A stretch of 45,684 bases of DNA from Delftia tsuruhatensis NBRC 16741 (GTDB taxonomy: Bacteria; Pseudomonadota; Gammaproteobacteria; Burkholderiales; Burkholderiaceae_C): assembly GCF_001571325.1 (NCBI RefSeq), contig NZ_BCTO01000071.1, forward strand, positions 1 to 45,684. Reading direction: 5' to 3'. The position numbers and the translations under genes are program-made. Shown in pieces: positions 16,838 through 25,354 of this stretch; the first letter of the stretch is position 1; every line of letters starts with the position of its first letter. The notes under the pieces were generated by a model. That model was given only the letters and a program-made list of their open reading frames with translations. It was not told the DNA's origin and did not search any database.

Positions 16838-18052
16838 ATGTCACGCCAGCTGCCGTATCCCCCACAACACACGCCAGCGCAACCCGCCCACCCACCGGCC
16901 GGCGGGTCCGCCCATGTCCTTCCCCTTGCGGCCTGGGCCGTGGGGGCGGCCCTTCTGGCAGGTCATGTGCTGGCGGGCCCTTCTTCATGGAAAGCATGGG
17001 CGGCCTACGCCGCGCTGTCGGCATTGGCCGGCATGGCCTGGATCTGGCGCTGCCATGCAGCCGGCTTGCCGCTGACCCGGACGCTGCGCGGCCATGGCTG
17101 GATACAGGCCACGATGGCCTTGCTGCTGGCGGCATGGCAGCCGACCCTGGCCTGGGCTTGTGCCCTGCTGTGGCTGGCGGCCGTCGCCTGGCTGCCCTGG
17201 GATGGCGAGCGCGAGCAGGCGCTGCATCTGCCCACGGGCCAGGTGGTGGTGCTGTGCGCCATGCTGGCCATGCTCTGCGCCGTGGTGGTGGCCAGGCCCA
17301 TGCCGCAGATGGCGCCGGGCCCGGTCGCCGTGCGCATCCTGTGGCTGGCCAGCGTGCTGCTGCCGCTGGCCGTGCATGCGCTGGCGCTGTGGCAGGCGCT
17401 GAGCCGCATGCAGCGCCAGTACACCGAGGAGCTGGCGCAGCTGTCGAGCTATTGCGGCCAACTGGCCGACGATGTGCAGCAGTTGCAAAAACGCGTGGGC
17501 TCGCTGCAATTGCCCACGGGGCGCGACACACTCACCGGCGTGGCCAATTACGCGCGTTTGATGGATGTGGTCGATGGCCTGCGCGAACGCCATGCCCGCA
17601 AGCCCGAGCCGTTTTGCGTGGTGCTGCTGGAGCTGGACCCGTGGGTGGAGCGCGTGGGTGTTCACCAGGCCTACAAGGGCCCCTCGCTGCAGGACCGCGT
17701 GCTGCTCATGCTCAGCGGCCTGCTGGTCACGCATCTGCGCACCGTGGACGGCATAGGCCGCTACCGCGACGACACCTTCATGCTGGTGATGCCCGATACC
17801 GCCTCGGTCCAGGCCGTCTGGGCCCTGCAGCGCGTGCGCGAGGGTGTGCGCCAGCAGCGCTGGAGCGAAACGCCCATCCCCGATCCCGACAAGGACCCGC
17901 TGACCCTGACCCTGGCCGTGGCGGAGTTCCAGGCGGGCGAGACCTCGGAGCGGCTGGTGCAGCGGGCCGAGGCAGCCCTGTTGCATGGCCGCGCCTGCGG
18001 GCGCAACCAGATCGTGGTGGCCGAGGATGTGCGGCCGCCGCGCGCGTCCTAG
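16838..18052 (+). CDS. Membrane protein with degenerate GGDEF domain (intact I-site)
   Basis: The 404-residue product starts at the ATG at 16838 (GAGG 6 bases before). The N-terminal half has about six membrane helices (residues 25-200), followed by a short coiled coil (QLADDVQQLQKRVGS) and a GGDEF-fold domain from DTLTGVANYARLMDVVDGL at about 228. The catalytic GG(D/E)EF is replaced by RDDTF at 310-314, so diguanylate cyclase activity is unlikely. The inhibitory-site RxxD is kept (RTVD, 301-304), so the domain may still bind cyclic di-GMP. A very similar segment with an intact GGEEF is encoded by the next gene. It may be a receptor, or a partner of that neighbour. Confidence 0.8.
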   Translation: MSRQLPYPPQHTPAQPAHPPAGGSAHVLPLAAWAVGAALLAGHVLAGPSSWKAWAAYAALSALAGMAWIWRCHAAGLPLTRTLRGHGWIQATMALLLAAWQPTLAWACALLWLAAVAWLPWDGEREQALHLPTGQVVVLCAMLAMLCAVVVARPMPQMAPGPVAVRILWLASVLLPLAVHALALWQALSRMQRQYTEELAQLSSYCGQLADDVQQLQKRVGSLQLPTGRDTLTGVANYARLMDVVDGLRERHARKPEPFCVVLLELDPWVERVGVHQAYKGPSLQDRVLLMLSGLLVTHLRTVDGIGRYRDDTFMLVMPDTASVQAVWALQRVREGVRQQRWSETPIPDPDKDPLTLTLAVAEFQAGETSERLVQRAEAALLHGRACGRNQIVVAEDVRPPRAS

Positions 18053-18170
18053 ACGCACAGCCTGCGATAGGGCCTGTTCATCCCCTGCGGGGGAGCGCGC
18101 TCCTCGGGATTTCCCGGATGCGGTCACAATGGGCGCCCATCGGGGCCGCCGGCCCGCCGCGCTTCATTGC

Positions 18171-19406
18171 ATGCCCGTGCTTTCCTCCATTTCCCGGAAT
18201 CTTCCCGACCGCCTCCTTTGGGGGCCGAAGCCGGCGTCACCGCTGGTGGACGAGGCGCTGCACCTGGAGCGCTGGAAACGCCGCACCTGGCAGCTGCACA
18301 TCTCCGTGCTGCTCAGCCATCTCTATGCGCTGCTGCTGTTCCTGGGCCATGCATGGGCCGGCTACGCGCCCTGGCCCGTGGTGCTGGGCTATGGACTGTG
18401 GGTGGCGGCCGGCATGGGCTTCATCACCTGGGCCTATGCCAGCGACTGGTGCCACAAGCTGCGCGATCCGGGCATGTTCCTCACGCACCAGCTGGTGTCC
18501 ATCATCGGCGTGCTGGGCATGGTCATGGCGGCACCCGCGCTGGCGTTCCAGTCGATGGTGATGCTGATCGCCTTCAGCGCCGACGGTTTTCTCGCACGCA
18601 GCCGCACCAGCTTCTGGCTGACGTGGATAGGCACCCTCGTTGCCGTGGCCGCCATCATCTGCTGGCGGGGTCCGCTGATGCGCATGACCACGGACACGGC
18701 TGCGGGCCAGCTGCTGGCCTTCGGCGTGGTGCTGGGGGCCGTGGTGCGCTGCAGCGTGCAGGCGACCTTCTTTCGCAGCATGCAGTACCGGCTGGGCATC
18801 GCCAATGACAAGCTGGCCGCTGCGCTGGCGCAGATCGAGGCCTTGCTGCGCCATGACGACCTGACCGGCGTCAGCAATCGGCGCGGCGTGATGGAGCGGC
18901 TGCACGAAGTGCGCACCGCAGCCCAGGAGCGTGGCGAGGTGCTGTGCGTCGCGTTGCTGGACATAGATCACTTCAAGCGCATCAACGACAGCTTTGGCCA
19001 TGAAGGCGGCGATCGCGTGTTGCGCGCTTTCGGCGCGCTGCTGAAGTCGCAGCTGCGCAGTACAGATGGCGTGGGCCGCTATGGCGGCGAGGAATTCCTG
19101 CTGGTGCTGCCGGACACCGACCTTGCCCAGGCCGGCGAACTGCTGGAGCGCCTGCGCCTGCGCATTGCCGAAGCCCCGTGGACGCACACCCTGGGCGATG
19201 GCGCCCGCGTCACCTGCACGCTGGGCGCGGCGCAGTACCGCACGGGCGAATCGGTGGAGGCCACCATCGCGCGCGCCGATGCGGCGCTGTACCGAGGCAA
19301 GGCCCAGGGCCGCAACTGCACGGTGCTGGAGCCGCAACAGGCCCCGCAGGCCTTGAGCGGCGCACCGGCTCCCCGGACTGATGCCGGAATGCCTGACCGC
19401 TTGTGA
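18171..19406 (+). CDS. Membrane-bound diguanylate cyclase (GGEEF)
   Basis: The 411-residue protein has about five or six membrane helices in residues 40-215 and a complete GGDEF domain from about 232 (DDLTGVSNRRGVMERL). Visible are LLDIDHFKRINDSFGHEGGD, the I-site RSTD at 296-299 and the active-site GGEEF at 305-309. It should make cyclic di-GMP from two GTP, with product inhibition. I chose the ATG at 18171 rather than 18129, because the sequence CACAAT overlapping 18129 looks like a -10 element. It follows the degenerate GGDEF gene by 118 bases and has the same overall plan, which suggests duplication and divergence. Confidence 0.85.
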   Translation: MPVLSSISRNLPDRLLWGPKPASPLVDEALHLERWKRRTWQLHISVLLSHLYALLLFLGHAWAGYAPWPVVLGYGLWVAAGMGFITWAYASDWCHKLRDPGMFLTHQLVSIIGVLGMVMAAPALAFQSMVMLIAFSADGFLARSRTSFWLTWIGTLVAVAAIICWRGPLMRMTTDTAAGQLLAFGVVLGAVVRCSVQATFFRSMQYRLGIANDKLAAALAQIEALLRHDDLTGVSNRRGVMERLHEVRTAAQERGEVLCVALLDIDHFKRINDSFGHEGGDRVLRAFGALLKSQLRSTDGVGRYGGEEFLLVLPDTDLAQAGELLERLRLRIAEAPWTHTLGDGARVTCTLGAAQYRTGESVEATIARADAALYRGKAQGRNCTVLEPQQAPQALSGAPAPRTDAGMPDRL

Positions 19407-19503
19407 GTGCAGCTCACGACGAGTGACAGAAAACATCGTTATTCATGCGCACCGATCGTCCATAGCATCGGCATCCATGCTCGGAATGGACAAGGGTGCA
19501 AAT

Positions 19504-20280
19504 ATGAACCAATGGTTCGCTGAAATCGCCGGCAACGGGCCCGAGGGCGCTGGCATCGTGGTGTCTGCGCAAGGCTGGGATAGGCATCTGCAGTCCGGCC
19601 CCCGCCAGTTGCAGGCCGGCCCGCTCCGCGCCGAACTGGCCGACGGCGGCCTGCGCAATGTCCGCTATGGCGGCGTCGACATCCTGCGCTCCATGGCCTT
19701 TGTGGCGCGCGACGGACAGGGTGACCGCTGTGTGCATGGCGCGGGCGAACTGAGCCTGCGCGAGCGGGCCGGCCGCTTCGAGGCCTTCTACGAAACGGTG
19801 GTGGACTGCGAGGAGCTGAGCCTGGCCTGGCGCGTGCGCATCGTGGGTTCGGCGCGCGGACTGAGCTTCACGTGCTGGGCGCGTGCCCAGGGGGATGTCG
19901 ACGGCGGCCTGCAGCGGGGCCTGCGCGCCGGGCGGGCGGGCCTGGAGCTGGTGTATCCGCTCAAGGTCCTGGCTGGCCGGCCCGTGCATGTCCAGCATGT
20001 CGATGGCAGCGCCGAAACCACCGTGCTGCCCGAGCCCGATGCGCTGCAGCGCCTGTCGCAGCTGTCTGGCATCGCCCATGAGCCCGCACCGGGCCTGCAG
20101 GTGGATTGCCGCCTGGAAGGCGCCGAGTTCGAGATGCTGGGCCAGCGCTGTGGCGGCAAGGCTTTTTTCCGGCTGCAGCCGCGCGCGTTGTCTCCTTCGC
20201 CCTCCTACCCGTTGACCCGGGGCCGGACCCTGGTGCAGATGGCCGGCCTCTCGTTTGTCTCGCCCGGCGCCCTGCAGTAG
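19504..20280 (+). CDS. Stand-alone domain resembling the N-terminal part of D-apionate lactonase (ApnL)
   Basis: The 258-residue product starts at the ATG at 19504 (AAGGG about 8 bases upstream; in-frame ATGs at 19477 and 19486 are alternatives). LRNVRYGGVDILRSMAFVARD and the later YPLKVLAGRPVHVQHVDGS and HEPAPGLQVDCRLEGAEFEM segments match, from memory, the beta-sandwich N-terminal domain of apionate-lactonase-type proteins, which are about 600 residues long. The segment usually reading EDQRNWTDASFKTY is altered to LGQRCGGKAFFRL, and the TIM-barrel C-terminal part is missing. There is no signal peptide, so it should be cytosolic. It may be a sugar-acid-binding or mutarotase-like protein. Activity unknown. 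Confidence 0.5.
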   Translation: MNQWFAEIAGNGPEGAGIVVSAQGWDRHLQSGPRQLQAGPLRAELADGGLRNVRYGGVDILRSMAFVARDGQGDRCVHGAGELSLRERAGRFEAFYETVVDCEELSLAWRVRIVGSARGLSFTCWARAQGDVDGGLQRGLRAGRAGLELVYPLKVLAGRPVHVQHVDGSAETTVLPEPDALQRLSQLSGIAHEPAPGLQVDCRLEGAEFEMLGQRCGGKAFFRLQPRALSPSPSYPLTRGRTLVQMAGLSFVSPGALQ

Positions 20281-20314
20281 CACCGCAAGCAGCGCCTGGC
20301 CGGGCCTGGCCGGG

Positions 20315-21313
20315 TCAGCCTGTGCCTTGCAGGCGGGCGGCCTGCACGGTGGCCTCCAGCAGCTTTCTCTCCCTTTGCAGGTGGGCGGTGAACTGGGCTT
20401 GCTCCATGACCATGGGCTTGAAGCCGGCCTCGGCCAGCTTGCGCACCAGGTCCGGCTCGGCCAGCACGGCGGCGGTCTCCCGGGCCAGGCGCTCTGCAAT
20501 GCGGGCATCGGTGCGGGCTGGCAGCAGCAGGCCTTGCCAGGCTTCGACATCGAACGCCTGCCAGACCGCCGTGTCCGACAGGCTGGGTGTCTGCGGCAAG
20601 GTGGCGGCCCGCTGGCGCGATGTCACCCCCAGGCCGCGCAGCTTGCCCTCGCGCACGAAGGATTGGACCAGGGCCACGGGCAGCACGGCCAGGTCGATCT
20701 GCCCGCCTGCCAGCTCGGTCAGCGCCTGCGGGCCGGATTTGTAGGGCACATGCGTCCATGACAGGCCGGCCTGCTGCTGGAGCATTTCGGCCGTCAGGTG
20801 CAGGCTGGTGCCCACGCCGTCGGTGCCCACGGTCAGCCGGCCCGGTTGCTGGCGTGACAGCTGCACCAGCTCGGCCGCCGTGGCGGCCGGCAGGTCGGGG
20901 CGGCCTGCCAGCACGAAGGCCGAAGAGGCCACGGGCGCCACGGGCAGCAGCTCCCTGAGGCCGTCATAGCGAAAGCGTTCTGGCGAGACCAGCGGCGCGA
21001 TCAGCACGCAGCTGGCCACGCCAAACAGCACGGTGTGCCCGTCGGGCCGGGCCTTGGTGACACGCTGGGTGGCGATGGTGCCCGAGGCGCGCACCGTGTT
21101 CTCTATGACCACGGGCTGGTGCAGCCGCTCGGCCAGCCTCGGCATGACCAGGCGTGCGGCCACGTCCACGCTGCCGCCTGGCGAAAAGGGCACCACCACG
21201 GTCAGCGGCTGGCTGGGCCAGGCGTCGGCCCCAGCCGTGGAGGCGCGGGCTGCCGGCGAAAGCCAGGGCGCGCCCAGCATCCAGGCCGCCAGTTGCCTGC
21301 GGTTGAGGCTCAT
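20315..21313 (-). CDS. Bug family solute-binding receptor
   Basis: The 332-residue protein starts at the ATG overlapping the stop of the upstream sulfotransferase gene (ATGA). Its signal sequence has a twin-arginine-like start (MSLNRRQLAAWMLG) and cleavage near ARA. The mature part shows the Bug fold: WPSQPLTVVVPFSPGGSVDV, ARPDGHTVLFG, and THVPYKSGPQALTELAGGQI. Ligand unknown. Translational coupling to the arylsulfotransferase suggests it binds a substrate or product of that enzyme. No TctAB partner is present in the window. Confidence 0.85.
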   Translation of the reverse strand: MSLNRRQLAAWMLGAPWLSPAARASTAGADAWPSQPLTVVVPFSPGGSVDVAARLVMPRLAERLHQPVVIENTVRASGTIATQRVTKARPDGHTVLFGVASCVLIAPLVSPERFRYDGLRELLPVAPVASSAFVLAGRPDLPAATAAELVQLSRQQPGRLTVGTDGVGTSLHLTAEMLQQQAGLSWTHVPYKSGPQALTELAGGQIDLAVLPVALVQSFVREGKLRGLGVTSRQRAATLPQTPSLSDTAVWQAFDVEAWQGLLLPARTDARIAERLARETAAVLAEPDLVRKLAEAGFKPMVMEQAQFTAHLQRERKLLEATVQAARLQGTG

Positions 21314-22440
21314 GCCAGCCTCCCGGCAGCGCCCAGCCAGGGCAGCTGGTCCGCGTGGTAGCGCCAGGTCTGGAACACGCTGTTGAGTCTGCCGGGGCCG
21401 GTGCGGCGCGCTGCGGCATCGGGATACTCGGCGAACCAGGGCAGGATGTATTCCCAGACCACTTCCCCCGCAGGCGTGACCTCGAAGAGCCGGCCCGTGG
21501 CCGATTCGGTGATGTGGGTGTTGCCGTTCCACAGGCGCTGGGCATTGCCCATGAAGGCGGTGTAGAAGGCGTTGACCATCTCGTCCTGGTAGCTCCAGAC
21601 CACGCGGTGGTCGACCGGATCGATCTCCACCACGCGCGAGAAGGCCACGTGGGCGCCTTTGCGGAAGTTGCCGTTGTCGAAGGCCAGGATGTGGCCGTTG
21701 GCCAGCGCCACGGGCGCATGCTGGTGCGAGACCACGGAAGGCGGAATGTGCAGCGTCACCGCGCCGCTGGCCTTGTCCACGGCGATGATGCCGGAGGTGG
21801 TGCGCAGGCTCATGAGCACGCTGCCGTCGGCCCTCACGCCCAGGCCATTGACCAGCGGCCAGTGGTATCGGCCAAAGCCCGGGTGGATGGGGAAATCCTC
21901 GGGCTCCAGGTGCTCCCAGGCCTTCCACTCCCAGACCAGGCGGCCGCTGCGGTCCACCTCGCGGATCACGTCGCCGTACATCACCTCGCCGGTTCCGTGC
22001 GCGGTGCCGCCGGGCACGCGTTCGGCAAAGCCCGCAGGCACGGGCGCGCAGGCGGCATAGAGCAGGTGGCCGTTGGGCAGCCATTGCGCGTCATGGTGGT
22101 GGTCCGGGTCCTCGTGGCGCCAGACGATCTCGCCCTGCGGCGTGACCTCGTAGAAATCGCCGCCGTGCCACATGGACCACGGCGCATAGCGGTCGGGCGA
22201 GCGGGGATGGTTGCCGTTGTAGCCCAGGTTGCCGTTGGGCAGGATCACGGCATGGCGGCCCGCGCGCACGGGCAGCTTCCATTCATGGGCCACGCGGCCT
22301 TCGATGTCCACCAGGTAGACATGGCCGTCGGCCGTCTGCGGCGCGATCAGGGTGTAGCCGCCGGCCGAGAGGGCGGGGTCGTGGGCGATGAGTCCGACGC
22401 CGCGGCGGCGCTGGGTGACTTGGTCTACGGTGCTTGCCAT
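21310..22440 (-). CDS. Arylsulfotransferase (ASST)-like beta-propeller protein
   Basis: The 376-residue protein has repeated blades carrying the ASST/PQQ-propeller pattern: GHVYLVDIEGRVAHEWKLP, ILPNGNLGYNG, GEIVWRHEDPDHHHDAQWL and LPNGHLLYA, then GRLVWEWKAWEHLEPEDFP and VSHQHAPVALANGHILAFDN, then GEVVWEYILPWF. Family members transfer sulfate between phenolic sulfates in the periplasm. This one has no recognisable signal peptide, so it may be cytosolic or only a structural relative. Conserved His clusters (HHHDAQW, SHQHAP) could form the active site. It is the first gene of a two-gene operon divergent from a LysR regulator. Confidence 0.75.
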   Translation of the reverse strand: MASTVDQVTQRRRGVGLIAHDPALSAGGYTLIAPQTADGHVYLVDIEGRVAHEWKLPVRAGRHAVILPNGNLGYNGNHPRSPDRYAPWSMWHGGDFYEVTPQGEIVWRHEDPDHHHDAQWLPNGHLLYAACAPVPAGFAERVPGGTAHGTGEVMYGDVIREVDRSGRLVWEWKAWEHLEPEDFPIHPGFGRYHWPLVNGLGVRADGSVLMSLRTTSGIIAVDKASGAVTLHIPPSVVSHQHAPVALANGHILAFDNGNFRKGAHVAFSRVVEIDPVDHRVVWSYQDEMVNAFYTAFMGNAQRLWNGNTHITESATGRLFEVTPAGEVVWEYILPWFAEYPDAAARRTGPGRLNSVFQTWRYHADQLPWLGAAGRLA

Positions 22441-22552
22441 GGGCTGCTTTCAAAGGAGGGCGGGGAATGAGCGCCACTGTAGGCAGTCGCAAGCGTCAGG
22501 AATAGCTGTTTGTTTTGGATGAGGTGTCAGATAAAAATTTACACTCCGCGCC
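22441..22552. promoter_or_regulatory. Divergent LysR-type control region
   Basis: The 112 bases separate the LysR gene from the sulfotransferase-Bug operon. The AT-rich core GTCAGATAAAAATTTACAC near 22525-22543 contains a T-N11-A type arrangement and -10-like sequences. It is a likely regulator binding site, although no strong dyad is visible. Confidence 0.4.
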
Positions 22553-23503
22553 ATGCCCGCAATCTCCCAGGCCTTTCGCTGTTTTGACGAGGTGGCGCGC
22601 CGTGGCTCGGTGCGCAAGGCCGCCGTCACGCTGCACCTGACGGCGGCCGCCGTGAACCAGCAAATCCTCAATCTGGAGGCCCAGGTCGGCGTGCCGCTGT
22701 TCGACCGCCTGCCGCGCGGCATGCAGCTGACAACGGCCGGGGAGCTGATGCTGGCGGCCGTGCGGCGCAGCCAGCGTGACTTCGACAACGCGCTGGCCCA
22801 GGTGGAGGACCTGCGCGCCCTGCGCCGGGGCCATGTGCGCGTGGGTGTGTCGCATGCCACGGCCGAGTACCTGCTGCCGCTGGTGATCGCCAGCCTGCAC
22901 GGGCGCTATCCGGGCATCACCTTCAGCGTGCGTTCGGGCACGGGCGAGGAACTGCTGCGCGGCGTGGCGCAGGGCGAGATCGATGTGGCCTATTGCCTGC
23001 GCCGCCCGCCGCCGCCCGGCGTGCAGGAGGTGCGGGCCTGGCCCCAGCCGCTGGGCGCGGTGATGGCTCCCGGCCATCCGCTGGCCACCGAGCCGCGCCT
23101 GCTGCGCCTGCGCGATTGCGTGGCCTATCCGCTGATCCTGATGGCGCCGGGCATGGAGCTGCGCAGCATGCTGGAGCAGATGGACAGCGCAGCCCTGCAC
23201 CAGCAGCGGCCGCTGGTGGAGACCAGCTCCGTGCCCATGGTGCGGCGCCTGGTGGCCGGCAGCACGGCCCTGGGATTCCTGGTGCCCGACAACGTGGCCG
23301 AGGATGTGGCGGCCGGCCGCCTGCTCTGGCGGCCCCTGCACGATGCAGGAGCACAGCTGCCAAGCTGTCTGTACCAGCGCATCGGCTACACCAGGGCGGC
23401 CGCCATGCGCCTGTTTCTGGACGAGCTGGAGCGCGTGGCCGACGAGATGCGCGCCGGCTTCGAGACCGGCGTGTCCTGGTCGCTCAAGGATATGGCGACC
23501 TGA
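22553..23503 (+). CDS. LysR family transcriptional regulator
   Basis: The 316-residue protein has an N-terminal winged HTH (GSVRKAAVTLHLTAAAVNQQ at about 19-38, then ILNLEAQVGVPLFDRLPRG) and a periplasmic-binding-protein-like effector domain from about 90 (GHVRVGVSHATAEYLLPLV onward). It is divergent from the arylsulfotransferase-Bug operon across 112 bases, the usual arrangement for a LysR activator and its target, so it probably responds to a compound handled by those proteins. Effector unknown. Confidence 0.9.
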   Translation: MPAISQAFRCFDEVARRGSVRKAAVTLHLTAAAVNQQILNLEAQVGVPLFDRLPRGMQLTTAGELMLAAVRRSQRDFDNALAQVEDLRALRRGHVRVGVSHATAEYLLPLVIASLHGRYPGITFSVRSGTGEELLRGVAQGEIDVAYCLRRPPPPGVQEVRAWPQPLGAVMAPGHPLATEPRLLRLRDCVAYPLILMAPGMELRSMLEQMDSAALHQQRPLVETSSVPMVRRLVAGSTALGFLVPDNVAEDVAAGRLLWRPLHDAGAQLPSCLYQRIGYTRAAAMRLFLDELERVADEMRAGFETGVSWSLKDMAT

Positions 23504-23541
23504 GCGACCCTGGCCACCTGAGTGACCTGAACGATCGGCTG

Positions 23542-23560
23542 CGGGGCGTCAGACGCCCCG
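23542..23560. terminator. Bidirectional hairpin overlapping the tgt stop codon
   Basis: An 8-base perfect stem CGGGGCGT/ACGCCCCG has a 3-base loop. The loop contains part of the tgt stop codon (23549-23551), so the hairpin lies within the last codons of tgt and between convergent genes. There is no T run. Confidence 0.4.
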
Positions 23561-24721
23561 GGCGCGCTCGGCCTTGAAGCGTGCGCGCATTTCAGTGAAG
23601 TTGCCCGCCTCCAGCGCATTGCGCACTTCCTGCATCAGGTTCAGGTAGTAGTGCAGGTTGTGGATGGTGGTGAGCATGGGGCCCAGCATCTCGCCGCAGC
23701 GGTCCAGATGGTGCAGGTAGGCGCGCGAGAAGCCGTCGCGTCCGCCTTGCTCCCAGCTCACGCCGCTGGCGCCGGCGCAGGCGTGGCAGGTGCAGCTGGG
23801 GTCCAGCGGCTGGTGGTCGGTCTTGTGGCGTGCATTGCGGATCTTCAGGTCGCCATAGCGAGTGAAGATGGTGCCGTTGCGCGCATTGCGCGTGGGCATG
23901 ACGCAGTCGAACATGTCCACGCCGTCGGCCACGCCCTGCACCAGGTCCTCGGGCGTGCCCACGCCCATCAGGTAGCGCGGCTTGTGGGCCGGCAGGCGGT
24001 GGGGCGTGTGGGCCATGATGGCCAGCATCTCGTCCTTGGGCTCGCCCACCGAGACGCCGCCCACGGCGTAGCCGGGGAAGTCCATCTCGACCAGGGCCTG
24101 CAGCGATTCCTCGCGCAGGTTCTCGTACATGCCGCCCTGCACGATGCCGAACAGCGCATTGGGGTTGCCCAGGCGCTGGAATTCGTCGCTGGAGCGCTTG
24201 GCCCAGCGGCGGCTCATCTCCATGCTCTTGCGTGCCTCGGCCTCGGTGGTCTTGTGGCCGTTGGTCTCGTAGGGCGTGCATTCGTCCAGCTGCATGACGA
24301 TGTCCGAGTTCAGGATCGTCTGGATCTGCATGCTGACTTCGGGCGACATGAACAGCTTGTCGCCATTGACGGGGCTGGCGAAGTGCACGCCTTCCTCGGT
24401 GATCTTGCGCATGGCGCCCAGGCTCCAGACCTGAAAGCCCCCCGAGTCGGTGAGGATGGGCTTGTCCCACTTCTCGAAGCCGTGCAGGCCGCCGAAGCTC
24501 TGCATGATGTCCAGCCCCGGGCGCATCCACAGGTGGAAGGTGTTGCCCAGGATGATCTGCGCGCCCATCTCCTGCAGGCTGCGCGGCATCACGCCCTTGA
24601 CGGTGCCATAGGTGCCCACGGGCATGAAGATGGGTGTCTGCACCACGCCGTGGTTGAGCGTGAGCTGGCCGCGGCGCGCGTGGCTGGAGGGATCGGTCTT
24701 GAGCAGGTCGAATTGCAGCAT
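23549..24721 (-). CDS. tgt: Queuine tRNA-ribosyltransferase (tRNA-guanine transglycosylase)
   Basis: This 390-residue enzyme exchanges guanine-34 in the GUN anticodons of Asp, Asn, His and Tyr tRNAs for preQ1. Seen in sequence: TPIFMPVGTYGTVKGVMP near the N-terminus, TDSGGFQVWSLG with the substrate-binding Asp at about 92, GIVQGGMYENLREES, the nucleophile Asp in MFDCVMPTRNARNG, and the zinc ligands CTCHAC plus a His in the following LHHLDR. Length is normal for the family. The queA, yajC and secDF genes often next to tgt are not here; the neighbours are a LysR gene and a universal stress gene. Confidence 0.97.
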   Translation of the reverse strand: MLQFDLLKTDPSSHARRGQLTLNHGVVQTPIFMPVGTYGTVKGVMPRSLQEMGAQIILGNTFHLWMRPGLDIMQSFGGLHGFEKWDKPILTDSGGFQVWSLGAMRKITEEGVHFASPVNGDKLFMSPEVSMQIQTILNSDIVMQLDECTPYETNGHKTTEAEARKSMEMSRRWAKRSSDEFQRLGNPNALFGIVQGGMYENLREESLQALVEMDFPGYAVGGVSVGEPKDEMLAIMAHTPHRLPAHKPRYLMGVGTPEDLVQGVADGVDMFDCVMPTRNARNGTIFTRYGDLKIRNARHKTDHQPLDPSCTCHACAGASGVSWEQGGRDGFSRAYLHHLDRCGEMLGPMLTTIHNLHYYLNLMQEVRNALEAGNFTEMRARFKAERARGV

Positions 24722-24856
24722 AGCCCTCCATTGTCCCAGATGGCCGCATGCGCGTGTCGGACGCGCCGCGACTGTCCCCGGAGCCCGTCCGGCTTAGCCG
24801 GCCCGCGTCTACACTGGGATGGTTGCGATTCGCCAGCTACAAAAAAGGAGGTCTGC

Positions 24857-25327
24857 ATGCTGAAGATCATGATTGCCGTCGACGGGTCCGAGCCCTCGCT
24901 GGATGCCGTGCACCACGCCATCTCCCTGGTGCGCCAGGGCCTTCAGGCGCATTTCGTGCTGGCCCATGTGCAGCAGGAGGCCTCGCTGTTCGAGCTGGCC
25001 ACGCAGGACTCGGACATGATCGCCGCCGCCAGCGTGGACGCCGGTATGCACCTGGTGGCGCCGGCCGTGGCCCTGGTGCGGGCTGCCGGCATTTCCTACG
25101 AGGTGGAGATCGGCCTGGGCGAGCCCGCCGCCGCGCTGGCCGACATTGCCGAGAGCACGGGCTGCGAGCAGATCATCATCGGCGCGCTGGGCCAGGGCGG
25201 CCTGCGGCGCGTGCTGATCGGCTCGGTCTCGCGCGAGGTGGCGCGCAACAGCCGGCTGCCGGTGACCATCGTCAAGCATGCCGAGCCGCGCGATGAAGAT
25301 GAGGAGCAGGACCTGAGTCCCGAGTGA
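24857..25327 (+). CDS. Universal stress protein (UspA family)
   Basis: The 156-residue protein starts at 24857 with a very strong AAAGGAGG 7 bases upstream. It is a single UspA-fold domain: KIMIAVDGSEPSLDAV at the N-terminus, and the ATP-binding motif G-2x-G-9x-G-S in GALGQGGLRRVLIGS near residues 114-128, ending LPVTIVKH. It is therefore of the ATP-binding type. A short acidic tail follows. It is transcribed alone, and a TACACT hexamer at 24810-24815 may be the -10 element. Confidence 0.92.
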   Translation: MLKIMIAVDGSEPSLDAVHHAISLVRQGLQAHFVLAHVQQEASLFELATQDSDMIAAASVDAGMHLVAPAVALVRAAGISYEVEIGLGEPAAALADIAESTGCEQIIIGALGQGGLRRVLIGSVSREVARNSRLPVTIVKHAEPRDEDEEQDLSPE

Positions 25328-25330
25328 GGC

Positions 25331-25347
25331 CGCGCCGGGCAGGCGCG
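25331..25347. terminator. GC hairpin between convergent genes
   Basis: A 6-base stem CGCGCC/GGCGCG with a 5-base loop lies just after the usp stop and just before the stop of the minus-strand gene. There is no T run, so termination strength is uncertain. Confidence 0.35.
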
Positions 25348-25354
25348 CGGGCCT

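Noticed and set aside
18129..18170. ATG at 18129 as start of the active diguanylate cyclase
   Set aside because: It overlaps a -10-like CACAAT, has no ribosome-binding site, and adds residues (GAHRGRRPAALHC) unlike a normal N-terminus.
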